A stretch of DNA of 64,000 bases from Lachnospiraceae bacterium (lineage in GTDB: Bacteria > Bacillota > Clostridia > Lachnospirales > Lachnospiraceae), in assembly GCA_017480195.1 (NCBI GenBank), contig JAFVBE010000040.1:1-64000 (forward strand), given 5' to 3'. Under the pieces are notes generated by a model. It did no database searches. It was not told the DNA's origin and saw only the letters and a list, made by a program, of their open reading frames with translations. The translations under genes and the position numbers were made by a program. Shown piece after piece: positions 1 to 7,678 of this stretch (positions are counted from its first letter, which is position 1; each line of letters opens with the position of its first letter).

Positions 1-1
1 A

Positions 2-181
2 AATCATGGATATGGTCTAAGTAATATAAGAAATACTGTCGAAAAAAATCATGGTTTTTTAACATACAGCTATGATACGATATTCCGTATAGATATTATG
101 ATTCCAATTATAGATAGTAGTAAACGAGTTTATTTTAATAGCCATAAAAACCACCCAACGCAACCGAAGCCTAAGTCTTAA
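2..181 (+). CDS. GHKL sensor histidine kinase, C-terminal fragment (cut by window edge)
   Basis: An open frame enters from the left edge and ends with TAA at 179-181. It shows a G2-box-like GYGLSNI, followed by a strand pattern ending in IDIMIPI, which is how the ATP-binding domain of AgrC-like (HATPase_c_5) kinases ends. Only about 59 residues are visible, so the sensor part and the partner regulator lie outside the window. It runs convergent to the Fic gene, with an 89-base gap in which no clear terminator hairpin is seen. The family call is fairly safe; the signal sensed is unknown. Confidence 0.6.
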   Translation, partial: NHGYGLSNIRNTVEKNHGFLTYSYDTIFRIDIMIPIIDSSKRVYFNSHKNHPTQPKPKS

Positions 182-270
182 AGCTTAAGTTTAACTAATC
201 TAATATATTATAGTTAAAAACGCCAAAGGGAAATTTTACTGTTTATTCAATGCTTTATATAATGTTCTAA

Positions 271-912
271 TTATAGTGTTATACAGCTTTCATACAGAAA
301 ATCTATAATCTCCTTCTTTTTGTTATCATCCTCATAAAAATCTGTAAGCAGATTATAAAAGTCCAACTTCTTCTCCGGAGGGATTGATAAGATTCCCAAG
401 CCATTTTTTATCATATAGAAGTTCGCATACAAGGTTGCGGTCCTCTTATTTCCATCCATAAAGAATTGTCCTTTGCATATGTAACAAAATAACTCTCCAG
501 CCACATTATTCTGATTCAGAATCATTTCCAAATCAGATTTTATCCTATCCTCATCAGGCAATTGTGGATAATAGCTCCTTCCGTCCTTTAAAGTTATCCT
601 TATCGGCTCATCATACCCATTCCTCAGACAGCCTGAATTAAGGACAGTATTTTTGCCACATATCTGATTTAGTGTTTTTAACAATTCTAAATCAGGATTT
701 AACTTTTCTATGTTATCAAATATATAACGCCATGCATTTTTCAAATCATTGACAGCATTTATCTCATCTATTGTATGACCACTAATGCTCATACCGTCAC
801 ATATCGCCTGTGTCTCAGGAAATGTTACACCTATTCCCTCAATATTCGCGCTTCTGTAAATGCTCTCAACCATATATTTTTTTGCCAAGAGAATGTTTCT
901 TTCTGTGGTCAT
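271..912 (-). CDS. Fic-domain protein with Gln replacing the catalytic His
   Basis: This 213-residue protein has the Fic fold layout. An N-terminal inhibitory-helix motif, SANIEG (S21 to G26, matching S/T-x3-E-G/N), is followed by the active-site loop around residues 149-157. The canonical HPFxDGNxR appears here as QFFMDGNKR: Q149 (codon CAA) stands where the histidine that activates the target hydroxyl should be, while D, G, N and R are kept. Fic proteins usually transfer AMP to target proteins. With His lost, AMP transfer is doubtful and a decoy, altered or dead enzyme is possible. The inhibitory helix is internal, so no separate antitoxin is expected. ATG start; stop TAA. It is followed upstream by the Uma2 gene in the same direction with 32 bases between. 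Confidence 0.8.
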   Translation of the reverse strand: MTTERNILLAKKYMVESIYRSANIEGIGVTFPETQAICDGMSISGHTIDEINAVNDLKNAWRYIFDNIEKLNPDLELLKTLNQICGKNTVLNSGCLRNGYDEPIRITLKDGRSYYPQLPDEDRIKSDLEMILNQNNVAGELFCYICKGQFFMDGNKRTATLYANFYMIKNGLGILSIPPEKKLDFYNLLTDFYEDDNKKKEIIDFLYESCITL

Positions 913-944
913 TTATATTCTCCTTATACTATAATATTTCAATT

Positions 945-1499
945 TTAAAACATCTCTGAAAAATCAATAACTAATTCTCCATCATATACAGATACACTTA
1001 CATTGTCGGGATGCAGATAAGTAATGGGTGCATAGTCATCATCAATAAGATATTTTGTTACCATTTTTTTCTGAATATCAATAATCCAATACTCTTTTAC
1101 CCCTATGTCTCGATATGTAATCATTTTATTAGTATAATCATATTTTCTGGTTGAGTCCGAGGTAACCTCTGCAACAAATAATGGCGCTGTATGAACTCCA
1201 TCATCCTTAATGCCCTCCTCATCACATACAACCATTAAATCAGGCAGATAAAATTCATTCTTGGTTTCATCACTTAATTCGTTGCAAAATAACGCAACAT
1301 TTTCAGAAAACACCTTGCAATTACCATTATTCTTTTTTATAAACTCTCTGAAGCTTAAATACATATCGCCAACAACAGAATTATGTGCAGGCGAAGTGTA
1401 ATTAATAATTACAAGATTACCACCTATAAGCTCTGCATGCTCTTCCGTATTTAACACATCTTCTATTGTATAGATTTCCTTCTCCATCATATTATCCAT
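945..1499 (-). CDS. Uma2 family (DUF820) PD-(D/E)XK nuclease-fold protein
   Basis: The protein matches the Uma2 family: an N-terminal ELIGG segment, SPAHN near residue 46, then YLPDLMVVCD, an AEVTS strand and DYTNK...Y...KEYWIID in the order typical of this restriction-endonuclease-like fold. The acidic D and E and the downstream K fit the PD-(D/E)XK active site. Family members are numerous in some bacteria and their biological role is unclear. The start is placed at the ATG ending at 1499 because a run of five G on the coding strand lies 8 bases upstream; an ATG 24 bases further up lacks such a site. It may be transcribed with the Fic gene. Confidence 0.75.
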   Translation of the reverse strand: MDNMMEKEIYTIEDVLNTEEHAELIGGNLVIINYTSPAHNSVVGDMYLSFREFIKKNNGNCKVFSENVALFCNELSDETKNEFYLPDLMVVCDEEGIKDDGVHTAPLFVAEVTSDSTRKYDYTNKMITYRDIGVKEYWIIDIQKKMVTKYLIDDDYAPITYLHPDNVSVSVYDGELVIDFSEMF

Positions 1500-1809
1500 C
1501 CTTATAACCCCCAATCTTTTCAATCGGGAAGATAGATATATTATAATACATTTATAAAATAATATAAATACATAACTTTATCTTCCCTTATAAACTTTTA
1601 ATATGATTTTTAGCAAGATACACCGCAATTTAGATTTAAGAAATTTGATATATAACTTGCTTGAAAAAGATTATATATCAATAAAATATTTATTCAATAT
1701 AAATCACAAAATTTTCACACAAAGCAACAAATCGTGTCATTTTTATGTAAACCACACAATTAAAGGGAGGTTAAATATGACTGCCTCCCTTAATTCTTAT
1801 ATTTTATAC
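1500..1809. other. Non-coding gap between Uma2 and lipoprotein genes
   Basis: About 310 AT-rich bases. The only clear structure is the hairpin at 1759-1794. The rest presumably holds the promoter of the Uma2-Fic pair, but no convincing -35/-10 pair was picked out. A plus-strand open frame at 1603-1914 has no family features and overlaps the lipoprotein gene in antisense. Confidence 0.4.
1759..1794 (-). terminator. Terminator-like hairpin after lipoprotein gene
   Basis: A stem of AGGGAGG against CCTCCCT, extended by AT pairs, lies just past the stop of the lipoprotein gene. On the minus strand it is followed by a T-rich stretch (TTTAATTG). The weak U tract limits confidence. Confidence 0.5.
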
Positions 1810-2577
1810 CTACTCCACAAAATCCTCGATATTAACATATATACCAAAAGAAGTTATCACTTCGCCGTCAAGCATTTGTCCATTATCAAAATCATACCCA
1901 CCAACCCAGCTTAAAATAATCACATCATATCCATATGGTTTTCTCGCAAAATCTTCATAAGAATAGTTCTCATCATAATAATAAAATTCAAAACCATTAT
2001 CTTCATCGGGTTCTCCCCATAAGGAAATCACCTCGGACTTTGACATCTTTTCATTGACTCCATCTATCTCAAAGTTCATCGGAACAGCAAAAGGCATATC
2101 ATAGAAATCGCCTTCCTCGCCAGCCACTCCATACACATAATCATCATCCGACGGATTATCTGCTCCGTCCTTGCAATATACAAGTGCGATAAAGCTGTTC
2201 TCGCCTTTTCCTACAAGCATTGAATAAAACAAGGTATTTTCGTAATCCTCATTCGGAAATTTATCCTCTATCCTAAAATGTTTCTTTAGTTCGCCCAATG
2301 TGCAGGGAAGCTCTATCTCCTCATCGAATATTTCAATCCTCTTAATGTCTTCAAACTCAGAATCTATATTATCCCCATTTTCTTCTTCAACTTCGGAAGT
2401 CGTGTCGCTATCTTTCGTACTGCTTTCTTCATTGGTATCATCTTCCGTAATAATTTCCTCTGTGTCTCTGACCGTATTCACTTCAACCTTTTTACTACAT
2501 GCAGATAATGTTAAAATCAGAATATTTAAAGTAATTGTTAAAATAATATTTGTAATCTTCTTGTTAATATGTTTCAT
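1810..2577 (-). CDS. Putative lipoprotein, acidic linker, unknown function
   Basis: 255 residues. Residues 8-26 form a hydrophobic signal peptide ending in a lipobox (LSAC, Cys27), so the mature protein should be lipid-anchored outside the membrane. Residues about 34-80 are rich in Glu, Asp, Ser and Thr, a typical flexible stalk. The C-terminal 170 residues contain many aromatic and acidic residues (FYYYDENY, WVGGYDF) with no family I recognise. It ends in TAG. Transcribed alone or with the upstream small membrane-protein genes. Confidence 0.65.
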   Translation of the reverse strand: MKHINKKITNIILTITLNILILTLSACSKKVEVNTVRDTEEIITEDDTNEESSTKDSDTTSEVEEENGDNIDSEFEDIKRIEIFDEEIELPCTLGELKKHFRIEDKFPNEDYENTLFYSMLVGKGENSFIALVYCKDGADNPSDDDYVYGVAGEEGDFYDMPFAVPMNFEIDGVNEKMSKSEVISLWGEPDEDNGFEFYYYDENYSYEDFARKPYGYDVIILSWVGGYDFDNGQMLDGEVITSFGIYVNIEDFVE

Positions 2578-2640
2578 TTTTTTCTCTCTTTCAGTCTATA
2601 AACTTTTTATCCTCACGAATATATTAAATGAGCTGTAACA

Positions 2641-2808
2641 CTAACCAGTGCAACAGCCGCTATGTGTAAAACAATTACAAAATACTATGATAGCATTTTC
2701 TCTTTTTCTGCAAGGAGTTTTTTTTAATCGCTCTATCTCCTCTTGAGCTTCCTTTCTGCCCTGCTCTATGCCCTCATTATACCCCTTGTTTATATTGATT
2801 TGCAACAT
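2641..2808 (-). pseudogene. Remnant resembling the C-terminal tail of an Rpn/PD-(D/E)XK nuclease gene
   Basis: A 55-codon frame begins MLQININ and continues with the charged pattern GYNEGIEQGRKEAQEE. This resembles the coiled, E/G/R-rich tails of Rpn-family (transposase-like PD-(D/E)XK) nucleases, which normally are about 300 residues. Past codon 30 the sequence loses this pattern and becomes Cys-rich and unlike anything. No catalytic domain is present. It sits in the gap between the lipoprotein gene and a small membrane-protein gene. Best read as a decayed fragment; it could be a chance frame. Confidence 0.35.
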
Positions 2809-2821
2809 CTTTAATTCGAGA

Positions 2822-3136
2822 TTACAAAAGCAACATCAGTGCCGAATATCCGGTACATAAAAACAGATTTACAATAACAAGTGCCATAGTATATCTTTCC
2901 TGACACTTTGCTTCATCTTTAATCTTGGCTTTTTGCTCTTTCGTCATTCTATATGTCGCAGGAAGAAAGGCAGCCACAAGAAAAGAAGCAAACACAATTA
3001 TACCAATAAAAATGTGAAAACCTAATATACCGCCATCTACCCTACCTGATAAACCTTTATATATACCAGCCATAACGATTAATAAAAGATAGATTATTTC
3101 AACAATTTTTTCCCATGTTTTTAATTTGCCTGTCAT
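2822..3136 (-). CDS. Small three-helix membrane protein, unknown
   Basis: 104 residues with three hydrophobic segments at about 10-28, 37-60 and 82-104, linked by a short charged loop (MTKEQKAKIKDEAK). No catalytic motif is visible. The stop TAA lies 13 bases from the remnant frame downstream, and its start is 5 bases from the stop of the next upstream gene, so the two are probably co-transcribed. Function unknown. Confidence 0.55.
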   Translation of the reverse strand: MTGKLKTWEKIVEIIYLLLIVMAGIYKGLSGRVDGGILGFHIFIGIIVFASFLVAAFLPATYRMTKEQKAKIKDEAKCQERYTMALVIVNLFLCTGYSALMLLL

Positions 3137-3141
3137 TTACC

Positions 3142-3792
3142 TTACCTACCTTTTTCAACCCATAAAACATTTCTTGCTACATTACAGTTCGTAAGCTTCA
3201 TAGTGTTTATATCAGATATATAATACCCAATAAAAAGTATACTTCTATTAAGTTCTTCTTTTTCTCCATCACTGTAATATACGCTTTCAGCCTTAATAAT
3301 TATTGCATAAAAATCCCCAAGATTAACACTATATTTTAAAGCAGAATTATTATTTGTAATATTGAATTCTTCATATAGCTCACTTAATCCCGTTATATCA
3401 AGTGAAATGCCATTATTCAAATCATACTCCAGTATAGAATTAAGTTCATCTTCTGTGATACCATATTCCGACATTGATATAATCTGTTTTTTTGCCTCTT
3501 CAGCACAATAAACCTCATAGGTTCCTTCAACATATGAGCCGGTATAATCATTTGATATCTCATAGTACTTAAAAGTTCCATCGTCCAATAAAATCATTTC
3601 ACGATTATCATCTGTTACAAATGTTTTTCCGCTAACCTCATCGTTTGTACTATAAATTAATGAATCACTACTATCTTCATCTGTGTTATTCCTATGTTGA
3701 ATCAGAAAACAAATAATAAAAATAATCACAAGAAGCAATAGCAATGATAAAAACATTATCAGAAACTTTCGGGATTTGCTAATTTTTTTCAT
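3142..3792 (-). CDS. Membrane-anchored extracytoplasmic protein, unknown
   Basis: 216 residues. A basic N-terminus (KKISKSRK) precedes one long hydrophobic segment at about 10-31, so the rest should lie outside the cell. The exposed part starts with a Ser/Asp-rich stretch and then a compact domain containing GKTFVTDDNREMILLDDGTF, a beta-hairpin pattern seen in small secreted sensor-like domains, but no named family. A ribosome site (AGGAG) lies just before the ATG. It forms a likely two-gene unit with the three-helix protein. Confidence 0.55.
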   Translation of the reverse strand: MKKISKSRKFLIMFLSLLLLLVIIFIICFLIQHRNNTDEDSSDSLIYSTNDEVSGKTFVTDDNREMILLDDGTFKYYEISNDYTGSYVEGTYEVYCAEEAKKQIISMSEYGITEDELNSILEYDLNNGISLDITGLSELYEEFNITNNNSALKYSVNLGDFYAIIIKAESVYYSDGEKEELNRSILFIGYYISDINTMKLTNCNVARNVLWVEKGR

Positions 3793-4041
3793 AATTATTC
3801 TCCTTAAAAATTCTTACTACAATCTATAACACTGTATATAATTTTATTAAATTAATTTAATCACATCTTCTATATATTAGATAACTAAAATAGCAATATG
3901 GTCGATTTTTTATAAAAAATATTTACATATTTCAACTTTTATATTATGCTTATTTGAAAATAAATATTATTTTCGTAATTCTATATATTTTTACAAAAGA
4001 TTCCAATAAAAAGAATATTTAAATATTGATATAATAGGGCT

Positions 4042-4121
4042 AACCGTTGGCGGACAACAGAATAATTAGTCATTCTTAAGAGAGTTGATAATACCAAGGT
4101 ATTATTGAACTCTCTTTTATC
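4042..4121 (+). ncRNA. Candidate small RNA (about 80 nt)
   Basis: A TATAAT hexamer at 4030-4035 is followed by a short segment that can form a small hairpin (GTTG against CAAC around 4045-4060), and then a long near-perfect stem ending in CTCTCTTTT. There is no plus-strand gene upstream that this terminator would serve, and on the minus strand the hairpin lacks a U tract. This arrangement fits an orphan small RNA. No -35 box is convincing, so the start is approximate. Confidence 0.4.
4078..4118 (+). terminator. Strong terminator of candidate sRNA
   Basis: The arms AAGAGAGTT and AACTCTCTT enclose a second stem, ATAATAC against GTATTAT, with a four-base loop, followed by TTTTAT. Directional on the plus strand. 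Confidence 0.7.
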
Positions 4122-4133
4122 ATATGAAGCATA

Positions 4134-4185
4134 AAAAAGGATATCCCAAACTTGCATTTATGCAAAAGTGTGGGATATCCTTTTT
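4134..4185. terminator. Bidirectional terminator downstream of amt
   Basis: AAAAAGGATATCCCA pairs with TGGGATATCCTTTTT across a loop that itself contains a small GCATTTATGC palindrome. A U tract exists on both strands. It closes the amt transcript. Confidence 0.85.
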
Positions 4186-4215
4186 ATTTATTGGTTTGCA
4201 TTAGAATAGTGAGTT

Positions 4216-5967
4216 TTAATTATCACTCTGTAGTGCATCGTAGCCGGTCTCGCCAGTTCTTATCTTAACTACATTTTCCACATCGTAGACGAAGATTTTA
4301 CCATCGCCGATATGCCCTGTGTAAAGCACCTTACGGGCAGTATTAATAACATCCATTACAGGAACCTTGGATACTACCATCTCTGCACGTACCTTAGGTA
4401 AGAGCGACATCTCCATCTTAACTCCACGATAGTATTCCGGTGCACCGTTCTGTACACCACAGCCAAGAACCTGCGTTACGGTCATACCGGTTACACCGAT
4501 ACCGTTCATTGCTTTCTTTAACTTCTCGAAACGCTCCTGTTTAAGGATAATTTCAACCTTGGTAATCTTATGTTCATTAGGTATATCAGAAGTCTTAACC
4601 GCTGCCGGTACCGCTTCATCCATAGGAACACTGCCTATCATCTCGTAGTCGTCAAGATCAGAGGTATCTGAGATACCGGTCGGAGCAAATTCAAAGCCAG
4701 CATAAGCACTTGCAAGACCGTGCTCGGTAATGTCAAGACCTTTGATTTCCTCTTCCTTGCTTGCTCTAAGACCAAGTGTTGCTTTAATAATTGCAAATGT
4801 TATGTATATAGTGATTGCCGTCCATGCAGCCGTACAAATCATACCTAATAGCTGAATTCCAAGAAGCTTAAATCCACCACCGTAGAAAAGACCTACCATC
4901 TCATTTCCTGCTGAATCGGCAACTGAATAACCCGGTACAGTATTTGTTGAGAAAAGACCGACTGCGATAGTACCCCAGATACCATTCATCATATGTACGG
5001 CTACCGCACCTACAGGGTCGTCAACATGAAGCACATAATCAAGGAACCATACGCCAAATACTACAAGCACACCCGATACTGCACCGATTATGATAGAACC
5101 TAAGGCATCTACGGTATCACAAGGAGCTGTGATTGCAACAAGTCCGGCTAAGGAAGCATTAAGACACATTGAAACATCCGGCTTGCCGTATCTTATCCAA
5201 GTAAAAATCATACATACTACTGTTGCTACTGCTGGTGCAATTGTAGTAGTTACAAATATATCGCCAAGCTGTGGCACGCTTGTTGCGGCTGCACCGTTAA
5301 AGCCGTACCAACCGAGCCAGAGGATAAATACACCTAAGGCACCGATTGGGATATTGTGTCCCGGAAATGCATTGACCTTTGTTACTTTTCCATTCTCATC
5401 CTTCTCAAATTTACCGATTCTCGGACCAAGCATTGCAGCACCAATAAGTGCGCAGATACCACCTACCATATGAATACAGTTTGAACCGGCAAAATCATGG
5501 AAGCCTATCTGAGCCAGCCAGCCTCCACCCCAGGTCCAGTGAGCCTCAACCGGATATATTACAGCGGAGATAACTGCTGAATATACACAGTATGAGATAA
5601 ATCTTGTTCTTTCAGCCATGGCACCTGAAACTATGGTTGCCGTAGTCGCACAGAACACTAAGTTAAATACAAAGCCTGACCAGTCAAACTCTGAATAATT
5701 CGTAAAGATATCGAAGTTCGGAATACCTACCAGCCCGAACAAAGCATCCTCACCTAAGAATAGTCCGAAACCAAGCAGGATAAATGTAACTGTTCCTATA
5801 CAAAAATCCATCAGGTTCTTCATAATGATGTTACCTGCATTCTTGGCTCTTGCAAAGCCCGTTTCAACCATTGCAAAGCCTGCCTGCATCCAGAATACCA
5901 GTGCGGCACCTGCTAAAAACCACAGGCCAAACATCTCACCATTTACAGCATTTAAAATTTCTTCCAT
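4216..5967 (-). CDS. amt: Ammonium transporter fused to a PII (GlnK) domain
   Basis: 583 residues in two modules. Residues 1-415 are an Amt/Mep/Rh channel with about 11 membrane helices; GWYGFNGAA, HWTWGGGW and VHMMNGIWG carry the usual pore residues including the paired histidines. Residues about 465-575 are a complete PII protein: VEIILKQERFEKL, a T-loop with EYYRGVKMEM, and the B-loop TGHIGDGKIFVYDV. In most bacteria the PII protein is a separate, diffusible plug for the channel; here it is tethered, so gating by ATP/2-oxoglutarate would act in cis. The T-loop tyrosine (EYYRG) that is uridylylated in some PII proteins is present. AAGGAGG precedes the ATG. Next to purF and glnN. Confidence 0.95.
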   Translation of the reverse strand: MEEILNAVNGEMFGLWFLAGAALVFWMQAGFAMVETGFARAKNAGNIIMKNLMDFCIGTVTFILLGFGLFLGEDALFGLVGIPNFDIFTNYSEFDWSGFVFNLVFCATTATIVSGAMAERTRFISYCVYSAVISAVIYPVEAHWTWGGGWLAQIGFHDFAGSNCIHMVGGICALIGAAMLGPRIGKFEKDENGKVTKVNAFPGHNIPIGALGVFILWLGWYGFNGAAATSVPQLGDIFVTTTIAPAVATVVCMIFTWIRYGKPDVSMCLNASLAGLVAITAPCDTVDALGSIIIGAVSGVLVVFGVWFLDYVLHVDDPVGAVAVHMMNGIWGTIAVGLFSTNTVPGYSVADSAGNEMVGLFYGGGFKLLGIQLLGMICTAAWTAITIYITFAIIKATLGLRASKEEEIKGLDITEHGLASAYAGFEFAPTGISDTSDLDDYEMIGSVPMDEAVPAAVKTSDIPNEHKITKVEIILKQERFEKLKKAMNGIGVTGMTVTQVLGCGVQNGAPEYYRGVKMEMSLLPKVRAEMVVSKVPVMDVINTARKVLYTGHIGDGKIFVYDVENVVKIRTGETGYDALQSDN

Positions 5968-5996
5968 ATGTCATTCCTCCTTGTCAATTATTTATG

Positions 5997-6129
5997 CCTT
6001 TTCCATGTTTCATATATTAAATGAAATCTATCGCAGGCACGCTCTCGCTAAGATTCGCACGCAACGGTACTAACCGGCGGCTCATATTACCTGCTTATAG
6101 ATTTATTTAATATTATGAAACAGGAAAAG
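5997..6129. repeat. Palindromic repeat, copy A (in amt leader)
   Basis: Left arm 5997-6037 and right arm 6090-6129 are inverted copies of about 40 bases with few mismatches. The loop shares CGCAGGCACGC, GATTCGCACGCA and CCGGCGGCTCATATTACC with the larger element at 59513-59780, so both belong to one repeat family. It lies between purF and amt and would be transcribed in the amt 5' leader. Confidence 0.75.
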
Positions 6130-6163
6130 ACGCATCATATCGATTAAGATAGAATGCGTCTTT
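6126..6163 (-). terminator. Terminator after purF
   Basis: AAAGACGCAT pairs with ATGCGTCTTT across an 18-base loop. On the minus strand it lies 40 bases past the purF stop and is followed by TTTTCC. It abuts the right arm of palindromic repeat A. Confidence 0.6.
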
Positions 6164-6205
6164 GCATAAACAAATTTTAAATTATATTAAATTTTAACCG
6201 ATTTA

Positions 6206-7603
6206 TTAAATCGGATATTCATTGTTAAAGCACGCCATACATATAGGCAGGTCGCCAACCATTTCCTTAAAATCCTCTGTTCGCATGTAGCCAAGTGAAT
6301 CCGCACCTATGGTTTTTCTTATGTCCTCTGATGAATGTTTGGATGCGATTAACTGGCTTTGGCTCGGTACATCTGTTCCGTAGTAGCACGGATATAAAAA
6401 CGGCGGTGAGCTGATTCTTACATGCACGCTTTTGGCTCCGGCAGACTTTAGCATATTTATAAGATTAGCCATAGTCGTGCCACGCACTATCGAGTCATCT
6501 ATCAGTACAATCCTTTTGTCCTTTACTACGCTTTTAATAACGCTAAGCTTCATATGTACCGCTGACTCGCGTTCCTCCTGTGTTGGCTTGATAAATGTTC
6601 TTCCCACATAGCTGTTCTTGTGGAAAGCCATTCCGAAAGGTATTCCGGATTCCTCCGAATACCCCTTCGCTGCGGCAACTCCGGAATCGGGAACTCCCAC
6701 AACCAAATCGGCTTCTGTCGGATAAGCCCTTGCAAGTGCCCTTCCGGCATTTATCCTTGAATCATATACATTTATATTATCAATCACCGAATCAAGTCTT
6801 GCAAAATATATATATTCAAAGATACAATGTGCCTGTCTTTCCTGACACAGGCTAAGGTCTGATTTTATTCCGTCAGGCGAGATGGTTATTATCTCACCGG
6901 GTTTTATATCTCTTATGAATTCGGCATCTACAGAAGCAAGTGCACAGCTTTCCGAAGCAAGTATATAGCTTTCGCCCCTCCTGCCAAGACATAACGGCTT
7001 AAGCCCAAGCGGATCCCGCACTCCTATAAGCTTTCTCGGACTCATTACTATAAGTGCATATCCGCCCTTTAGCTTATGTGCCGTCTTGATTATCGCCTGC
7101 TCGACTGAGTCGGTTTTCATTCTGTTCACAGCTATCTCACAGGCAATCACCTCTGAATCCGTCGAAGTATAAAATACTGCACCATCCTTCTTAAGTTCTT
7201 CCTTAAGTGTATCGGTATTGGTTATATTGCCGTTATGCACGAGTGCAAGCGTTCCTTTAAAATAATTAAGAACAAGCGGCTGTGCATTTTCGATACTACT
7301 TTCTCCTGTCGTCGAATATCTCACATGACCGACACCTAAATTGCCGTTAAGCTTCTCAAGATTATCATTGTGAAAGACCTCATTTACAAGTCCCATACCC
7401 TTGTGCTGACTTACATTCCACATCGGACCTCTCGTATTGCACACAGCCATTCCGGCTGCCTCCTGACCTCTGTGCTGCAAGGCACTTAATCCATAGTAGA
7501 TTGTATGTGACACCTGCTCATCATCGGGTGCATATATACCAAATACTCCACATTCCTCGTGTAATTTATCTGAATCCATATCGATTTTATCTATAAAGCT
7601 CAT
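6206..7603 (-). CDS. purF: Amidophosphoribosyltransferase
   Basis: First committed step of purine synthesis: glutamine plus PRPP gives phosphoribosylamine. The start is set at the ATG ending at 7603 (a GGGAG lies 8 bases upstream), which places the Ntn nucleophile at Cys18 in EECGVFG, after a 17-residue propeptide. The PRPP-binding loop VLIDDSIVRGTT is near residue 364, and the C-terminal CMACF plus an upstream Cys fit the [4Fe-4S] ligands of the B. subtilis-type enzyme. About 466 residues is normal length. The gene follows glnN by 75 bases with no terminator in between, so the glutamine maker and a glutamine user may share a transcript. Confidence 0.96.
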   Translation of the reverse strand: MSFIDKIDMDSDKLHEECGVFGIYAPDDEQVSHTIYYGLSALQHRGQEAAGMAVCNTRGPMWNVSQHKGMGLVNEVFHNDNLEKLNGNLGVGHVRYSTTGESSIENAQPLVLNYFKGTLALVHNGNITNTDTLKEELKKDGAVFYTSTDSEVIACEIAVNRMKTDSVEQAIIKTAHKLKGGYALIVMSPRKLIGVRDPLGLKPLCLGRRGESYILASESCALASVDAEFIRDIKPGEIITISPDGIKSDLSLCQERQAHCIFEYIYFARLDSVIDNINVYDSRINAGRALARAYPTEADLVVGVPDSGVAAAKGYSEESGIPFGMAFHKNSYVGRTFIKPTQEERESAVHMKLSVIKSVVKDKRIVLIDDSIVRGTTMANLINMLKSAGAKSVHVRISSPPFLYPCYYGTDVPSQSQLIASKHSSEDIRKTIGADSLGYMRTEDFKEMVGDLPICMACFNNEYPI

Positions 7604-7678
7604 TTTCCAAACTCCCATACTAAGAATCAGTCATCTTAAGATATAGCTTTTATGCAAGCTTTTACATATAAAATCTAT

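Larger units (their letters stand above)
3793..4215. other. 423-base intergenic region with a candidate sRNA and two terminators
   Basis: The left half is very AT-rich and should carry the promoter of the membrane-protein pair. The right half holds a TATAAT box at 4030-4035 on the plus strand, a hairpin terminator at 4078-4118 pointing the same way, and the bidirectional terminator of the amt gene at 4134-4185. No open frame fits between the TATAAT box and the hairpin. Confidence 0.5.
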
